Assembly (NCBI RefSeq): GCF_019303495.1
Contig: NZ_JAEVFI010000015.1
Location: forward strand, 30,434-94,433
Length of the DNA: 64,000 bases
Reading direction: 5' to 3'
From: Streptomyces sp. JJ66
GTDB taxonomy: Bacteria > Actinomycetota > Actinomycetes > Streptomycetales > Streptomycetaceae
Shown here: one piece after another, positions 60,501 to 64,000 of the stretch
Position numbering within the stretch: the first letter of the stretch is position 1
Layout of the letters: every line of letters starts with the position of its first letter
Notes under the pieces: model-generated
What the model saw: only the letters and a program-made list of their open reading frames with translations
Told to the model about the DNA's origin: nothing
Databases searched by the model: none
Program-made: the position numbers and the translations under genes

Positions 60501-60881
60501 AAGGAAGCCTTCGACCGCACCCCCTACGCCCGGCGCACCCCCCACCGGGTGGAGGCACCGTTCCAGCTGGAGCTGGGCGGGCGCGTCATCCGGGGCCGCA
60601 TCGACGCCGTCTACCAGGACGCCGACGGCTTCGAGATCATCGACTGGAAGACCGGCCGCAGCCCGGACGCCGACCCACTCCAGCTCGCCCTCTACCGCCT
60701 GGCCTGGGCCGAACAGCACGGCCTGCCACCCGACGCCGTACGGGCCGCGTTCCTGCACGTGCGCACCGGCCGCATCGTTCGCCCCCACCCGCTGCCCGGC
60801 CGGGCCGAGCTGGAACGCCTGCTCCTGAGCGACGACGTCTCCCGGGAGGCGTCCGCGCGGGCCGGTGAGCGGCCTCGATAG
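57540..60881 (+). CDS. adnB: AdnB-type helicase-nuclease subunit
   Basis: 1113 residues. Motor motifs: VAGAGSGKTTV (about 38-48), LTFTNKAAGEL, LLDEYQDTSVAQ near 268, VGDPCQAIYGWRGAS, LTAHKSKGLEWDVVAVPGL near 653. The RecB-type nuclease is at about 1019-1055 (GRIDAVYQ, EIIDWKTGRS, QLALYRLAW) and lacks the cysteine cluster seen in AdnA. With AdnA it forms the actinobacterial equivalent of AddAB/RecBCD. An ESRF duplication near residue 945 reflects a 12-bp repeat. TAGCGT ends 8 bases before the GTG without a Shine-Dalgarno, although the gene follows adnA by only 90 bases. Confidence 0.89.
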   Translation: MTARLDHPTQLTDLLGIPFTAEQLACATAPLAPQVIVAGAGSGKTTVMAARVVWLVGTGQVAPDRVLGLTFTNKAAGELADRVRRALTRAGVLDPDPATGADDPGEPDISTYHAFAGRLLTEHGLRLGVEPTARLLADATRFQLAASVLRAAPGPFHALTQSLSALVEGVLALDAELCEHLLPPERLRAHDTGLLARLDGVPLTNAALRAVPQAARGRLELLDVVEAYRARKRERDLVDFGDQIALAARLARDFPEVGRALRESYAVVLLDEYQDTSVAQRVLLAGLFGGGTGHPVTAVGDPCQAIYGWRGASVANLDDFPEHFPHPDGRPAARYALSENRRSGGRLLTLANTLAAPLRARHDGVHALRPAPGAELAGRVRCALLDTHAGELTWLADSLAHLVATGTPPGEIAVLCRGAADFAPLHAALVARELPVEVVGLSGLLHLPEIADLVATCEVLQDPTANAALVRLLTGPRWRIGHRDLALLGRRARLLTGRGRPPGEGDADARLAAAVEGTDPAETISLADALDTFLDSGGTDDGQPFSAEARVRFARLAAEIRDLRRSLADPLMDVLHRVLAVTGLEVELAASPTALAARRRETLGTFLDLAAGFVSPDGETTLLAFLAFLRTAVQYEKGLDSSLPGGENTVKVLTAHKSKGLEWDVVAVPGLVKGQFPSERGQDSWLTQPAVLPHPLRGDAATLPQLTGWTAKDRTAYDAAAKDHQATEELRLGYVTFTRPRSLLLASGHWWGPSQKKPRGPSRFLSAVREHVEADPAHGEVEAWAPPPQDGAQNPALAAPQEDLVWPLPLDEAALARRRAAADTVRAHLTGSPAVPAQATAPPPGDGAPPRPVPAQPGPPEPEAGLTPQERRLAASWDRDAAALTEELRRARRTVREVELPATLTASQLLRLAADPAQFARDLVRPMPHPPRPAAARRGTRFHAWVESRFESRFEEQALPMLGPEDLPGTGDEPGAEITDERDLAALKEAFDRTPYARRTPHRVEAPFQLELGGRVIRGRIDAVYQDADGFEIIDWKTGRSPDADPLQLALYRLAWAEQHGLPPDAVRAAFLHVRTGRIVRPHPLPGRAELERLLLSDDVSREASARAGERPR

Positions 60882-60891
60882 GCTCGTAGGC

Positions 60892-61536
60892 ATGAGTCCC
60901 GCCCCGGACAGCGCCGTCCGCGATCACGTCGCAGCTCACGCCACCGCCTTCCTGGCCGACCTCACCGACTGGCTGCGCATCCCGTCGGTCTCCGCCGAGC
61001 CCGAGCGGGCCGGGGACGTGCGGCGCAGCGCCCAGTGGCTGGCCGAGCGCCTGCGCGCGACGGGTTTCCCCGTGGCAGAGGTGTGGGAAACCCCGGGCCT
61101 CCCGGCCGTCTTCGCCCAGTGGCCCTCCGCCGACCCCGACGCCCCCACCGTGCTCGTCTACGGCCACCACGACGTGCAGCCCGCCGACCGCGCCGACGGC
61201 TGGACCCACGACCCCTTCGACCCCACCGAACGCGACGGCCGCCTCTACGCACGCGGCGCCGCCGACGACAAGGGCCAGGTGTGGATGCACACCCTGGGAC
61301 TGCGCGCGCACCTCGCCGCCACCGGCCGCACCGCCCCGGCCGCCGACCTGCGCGACGTCCTGGACGCCCCGGTCCTCTTCCTCGGCGTTTCCGTACCCTC
61401 GGACGGCTGGCACGCCCCGAACGAGAAGGCCGAGCTGGCCCTGCTGCGCAAGGGCGCCGAAGCCGTCGCCCACCTGTGGGACGACCTCCCGCGCCACTGG
61501 CAGCCCGCCCGCACCGGGCCTACCGGGGCAGCCTGA
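60892..61536 (+). pseudogene. M20 dipeptidase with internal in-frame deletion
   Basis: 214 residues against about 450 in intact family members. The N-terminal part is normal (WLRIPSVSA, VYGHHDVQPAD, GRLYARGAADDKGQ) up to about residue 145, then joins directly to the family's C-terminal end (FLGVSVPSDGWHAPNEKAEL). The central region, with the general-base Glu-Glu and the whole dimerisation domain, is missing. The frame stays open, so a product may form but should be inactive. TAGGCT 7 bases before the ATG suggests it is still transcribed. Confidence 0.8.
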
Positions 61537-61598
61537 CCCACCGGGCACGGCCCCGCCCACGCCGACACCGTCTTCAACCCCAAGGAGCACCGAGCAGC

Positions 61599-62543
61599 GT
61601 GACGATCTGGACCGAGCAGCAGGCCGAGCGCCCCGTGACGCTTTCCGCCACCGGCGGCCTCGACCGTGGCGCGCACCACCGGCTCGATGAGGCGTGGCTC
61701 GCCGTCGCGTGGAGCCACCCTTCCACGCGCTGCTTCGTGGTCTGCGGCGGCCAGGCGCTCGTGGTGGACACCGACGACGGCCGCACCGAACTGGTCACCA
61801 TGCCGACGTTCGACGCCCCCATCACCGAGGCCCACCGCTACTTCCTCGGCACCGACACCGAAGGCGTGCGCTACTTCGCGCTGCAAAAGGACGCCCTGCC
61901 CGGCCGCATGGACGACCTGGCCCGCCCCGCCGGACTGCGCGAGGCCGGCGCCCTGCTCGGCGAGCGCGACGCCGCGCTGCTGGTGCACGCCGTGGCACTG
62001 GAGAACTGGCAGCGCCTGCACCGCTTTTGCTCCCGCTGCGGAGAACGCACGGTGATCGCCGCCGCCGGGCACATCCGGCGCTGCCCGGCCTGCGGAGCCG
62101 AGCACTACCCGCGCACCGACCCGGCCGTCATCATGCTCGTCACCGACGACCAGGACCGGGCGCTGCTCGGCCGCCAGGTGCACTGGCCCAAGGGCCGCTT
62201 CTCCACCCTCGCGGGCTTCGTCGAACCCGGGGAGTCGCTGGAGAACGCGGTGCGCCGCGAGGTCTTCGAGGAAGCGGGCCTGCCCGTCGGCGAGGTGGAG
62301 TACCTCGCCAGCCAGCCGTGGCCCTTCCCCTCCAGCCTCATGCTCGGCTTCACCGCGCAGGCCACCACCTCACGGCTTCAGGTGGACGGCGAGGAGATCG
62401 AGGAGGCCCGCTGGTTCTCGCGCGAGGAGCTGCGGGCCGCCATCGAGGCAGGGGAGGTGCTGCCCCTCACCGGCATCTTCATCGCGACCCGCCTCGTCGA
62501 ACGCTGGTACGGCGGCCCCCTCCCGAAGGCCCCCGCAGCCTGA
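61599..62543 (+). CDS. nudC: NADH pyrophosphatase / NAD-cap decapping hydrolase NudC
   Basis: 314 residues. A zinc ribbon CSRCGERT...CPACG (about 145-170) precedes the Nudix box GFVEPGESLENAVRREVFEE and the NudC-specific SQPWPFPSS. It hydrolyses NADH and removes NAD caps from RNA. GTG at 61599 follows AAGGAG at 61582-61587. The dipeptidase remnant lies 62 bases upstream; the mycoredoxin gene is convergent. Confidence 0.94.
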   Translation: MTIWTEQQAERPVTLSATGGLDRGAHHRLDEAWLAVAWSHPSTRCFVVCGGQALVVDTDDGRTELVTMPTFDAPITEAHRYFLGTDTEGVRYFALQKDALPGRMDDLARPAGLREAGALLGERDAALLVHAVALENWQRLHRFCSRCGERTVIAAAGHIRRCPACGAEHYPRTDPAVIMLVTDDQDRALLGRQVHWPKGRFSTLAGFVEPGESLENAVRREVFEEAGLPVGEVEYLASQPWPFPSSLMLGFTAQATTSRLQVDGEEIEEARWFSREELRAAIEAGEVLPLTGIFIATRLVERWYGGPLPKAPAA

Positions 62544-62621
62544 CACACCGCGCCCCGGCACCAGCGCGCCCAGCGCCAGCGTGCCACAGCGCCAGCGCCC
62601 GCCACGGCACCGCACCTCACG

Positions 62622-62646
62622 GCGTCAACGCACCGCGCGCTGACGC
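62622..62646. terminator. Hairpin between nudC and mycoredoxin genes
   Basis: GCGTCA (62622-62627) pairs with TGACGC (62641-62646) between two convergent stops. It ends just before the mycoredoxin stop. Confidence 0.45.
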
Positions 62647-62647
62647 C

Positions 62648-62905
62648 TCACGCGGCGAGTGCCTGCTTGACCTGCGCCAGGCTCGGGTTCGTCATGACGA
62701 CCTCCGAGCCGCCACCCTCGGGCACCACCAGCACCGTCGGCACCGTCTGGTTGCCGCCGTTCGCCTTCTCCACGAAGGCAGCCGACTGAGGGTCCTGCTC
62801 GATGTTGATCTCGGTGTACGCGATGCCCTCGCGGTCCATCTGCCCCTTCAGACGGCGGCAGTAGCCACACCAGGTGGTGCTGTACATCGTCACGGTTCCC
62901 GCCAT
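62648..62905 (-). CDS. mrx1: Mycoredoxin-1 (glutaredoxin-fold, WCGYC active site)
   Basis: 85 residues of glutaredoxin fold with MYSTTWCGYCRRLKGQMD (CxxC at about 13-16), the cis-Pro in TVPTVLVV, and a C-terminal helix. It reduces mycothiol mixed disulfides with mycothiol as cofactor, linking it to mshB in this window. ATG at 62905 follows AAGGAG. Position between nudC and uvrD2 matches mycobacteria (Rv3198A). Confidence 0.93.
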   Translation of the reverse strand: MAGTVTMYSTTWCGYCRRLKGQMDREGIAYTEINIEQDPQSAAFVEKANGGNQTVPTVLVVPEGGGSEVVMTNPSLAQVKQALAA

Positions 62906-63052
62906 GGGCCCGGCGCTCCTTCACGTAGTCGGACGTTGCCACCCTGACCAACGCGACCGGCCCCACCCAGATTCCCGGCCCCGGTATGACGATTCGCACG
63001 CCCTGTGGACCACCAGCACCAGCCCCACGCGGGGACCTGGCAGCATGGCGGG

Positions 63053-64000
63053 GTGACAGCGACGCACTCCACCCTCTTCCCGCCGGTGCCCGACACGGCC
63101 GACGCGGTGCTTGACGGGCTTGACCCCGAGCAGCGCGAGGTCGCCACCGCCTTGCACGGCCCGGTGTGCGTCCTGGCCGGGGCGGGCACGGGCAAAACGC
63201 GCGCGATCACCCACCGCATCGCCTACGGGGTCCGCTCCGGCGTGCTGCCCCCGGCCGCCGTGCTCGCCGTCACCTTCACCAACCGCGCCGCCGGAGAGAT
63301 GCGCGGACGGCTGCGCCAGCTCGGCGCCGACGGCGTCCAGGCCCGCACCTTCCACTCCGCCGCCCTGCGCCAGCTCCAGTACTTCTGGCCCCGCGCCGTC
63401 GGCGGCGAGCTGCCCCAGCTGGTGGACCGCAAAGCCTCGCTCGTCGCCGAGGCAGCCACCCGCACCGGCCTGCGGCTGGACCGCGCCGAACTGCGCGACG
63501 TCACCAGCGAGATCGAGTGGGCCAAGGTCACCCAGATCATCCCCGACGACTACCCGGCCGCAGCGGCCCGCGCCGCCCGCCAGCTGCCCCGCGACGCCGC
63601 CGAGACCTCCGGCGTCTACGCCGCCTACGAGGACCTCAAACGCGAGACGGGCCGGATCGACTTCGAAGACGTACTCCTGCTGACCGTCGGCATCCTCCAG
63701 GACCGTCCGGACGTCGCCGAGCGCGTCCGCGCCCAGTACCAGCACTTCGTGGTGGACGAATACCAGGACGTCAGCCCCCTCCAGCAACGCCTGCTGGAGC
63801 TGTGGCTGGGGGAGCGCGACACCCTGTGCGTCGTGGGCGACGCCAGCCAGACGATCTACTCCTTTACCGGCGCCAGCCCCGACCACCTGCTCGACTTCCG
63901 CACCCGCCACCCGGCCGCCACCGTGGTGCGCCTGGTACGCGACTACCGCTCCACGCCCCAGGTGGTTCACCTGGCCAACGGCCTGCTGGCTCACGCTACC
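63053..64000 (+). CDS. uvrD2: UvrD2-type superfamily I helicase (5' part, cut by the window edge)
   Basis: 316 codons visible. Walker A LAGAGTGKTRAI near residue 43, AVTFTNRAAGEM, FVVDEYQDVSPLQQ near 228, and VGDASQTIYSFTGA. It unwinds DNA 3'-5' in repair and is essential in mycobacteria, where a C-terminal HRDC domain follows; that part lies outside. GTG at 63053 has no Shine-Dalgarno; CAGCAT six bases upstream could be a -10 of a leaderless transcript. Convergent neighbours end upstream. Confidence 0.92.
   Translation, partial: MTATHSTLFPPVPDTADAVLDGLDPEQREVATALHGPVCVLAGAGTGKTRAITHRIAYGVRSGVLPPAAVLAVTFTNRAAGEMRGRLRQLGADGVQARTFHSAALRQLQYFWPRAVGGELPQLVDRKASLVAEAATRTGLRLDRAELRDVTSEIEWAKVTQIIPDDYPAAAARAARQLPRDAAETSGVYAAYEDLKRETGRIDFEDVLLLTVGILQDRPDVAERVRAQYQHFVVDEYQDVSPLQQRLLELWLGERDTLCVVGDASQTIYSFTGASPDHLLDFRTRHPAATVVRLVRDYRSTPQVVHLANGLLAHAT

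Noticed and set aside
1..64000. tRNA, rRNA and CRISPR arrays
   Set aside because: No cloverleaf-like segments, rRNA stretches or regularly spaced repeats of 25-40 bases were seen on reading both strands; a dedicated search was not possible.

Overview
The window is high-GC, gene-dense DNA with short intergenic gaps, many GTG starts, frequent 4-base stop/start overlaps and GC-rich hairpin terminators. Together with the gene order this points to a Streptomyces or a close relative. No rRNA, tRNA or CRISPR was seen. Nearly all of it is conserved chromosomal core. From memory of actinobacterial genomes, the order follows the S. coelicolor region running from an oligopeptide ABC transporter through mshB to uvrD2. 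It also contains two blocks found separately in Mycobacterium tuberculosis: dapE / LOG / folP2 / DivIVA-like / tag / DUF3117 / O-methyltransferase / sigE / rseA / htrA / tatB / mrp / corA (Rv1202-Rv1239 area), and rhlE-type helicase / ferritin-like / DUF3107 / TetR / DUF3152 / moeZ / alkyltransferase-like / adnAB / nudC / mycoredoxin / uvrD2 (Rv3198-Rv3211 area).

Layout. 1-1259: end of an oligopeptide ABC transporter (OppD tail, OppF). 1.7-9.1 kb: a small membrane protein, mshB (mycothiol synthesis), DUF6113-like and peptidoglycan-binding membrane proteins, SirB1-like and GNAT proteins, 7Fe ferredoxin and dapC. 9.3-16.5 kb: secreted and lytic-transglycosylase-like proteins, dapE, a LOG-family hydrolase, a FolP2-class dihydropteroate synthase homologue, DivIVA-like protein, tag, enoyl-CoA hydratase and DUF3117. 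dapC and dapE feed the meso-diaminopimelate/lysine pathway. 16.6-25.5 kb: envelope-stress block (methyltransferase, ECF sigma factor, zinc anti-sigma factor, HtrA, TatB, Mrp) interrupted between the anti-sigma gene and htrA by an IS200/IS605-type element carrying tnpA and tnpB. 25.6-34.8 kb: lipoprotein, FUSC, EamA, CorA with an elaborate leader, SUFU-like, zinc-ribbon, PHP, MarC and hydrolase genes. 34.9-42.1 kb: DEAD-box helicase, ferritin-like protein, DUF3107, TetR, hydrolase and a DUF3152 metalloprotease-like protein.

42.3-47.2 kb is a tightly coupled exopolysaccharide-like operon: a PelF-like glycosyltransferase, a polytopic membrane protein, an 18-codon mini-ORF, a sugar epimerase and a spherulin-4 family protein. 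47.3-64 kb: moeZ, a TAP-type lipoprotein hydrolase, a large kinase-like/LPG-synthase-type membrane fusion, an alkyltransferase-like protein without the catalytic cysteine, the AdnA/AdnB helicase-nuclease pair, an M20 dipeptidase that has lost its middle, nudC, mycoredoxin and the start of uvrD2.

The most unusual signals are: (i) the corA leader, with a perfect Shine-Dalgarno, a 19-codon proline-rich ORF and an intrinsic-terminator-like hairpin before corA; (ii) the IS200/IS605 insertion with recognisable end hairpins, inside a stress operon; (iii) the Pel-like cluster with its mini-ORF; (iv) the internally deleted dipeptidase; and (v) about ten genes whose start codon lies 6-8 bases after a TANNNT hexamer with no Shine-Dalgarno, suggesting many leaderless transcripts. 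All family assignments come from reading motifs by eye; no database search was run.
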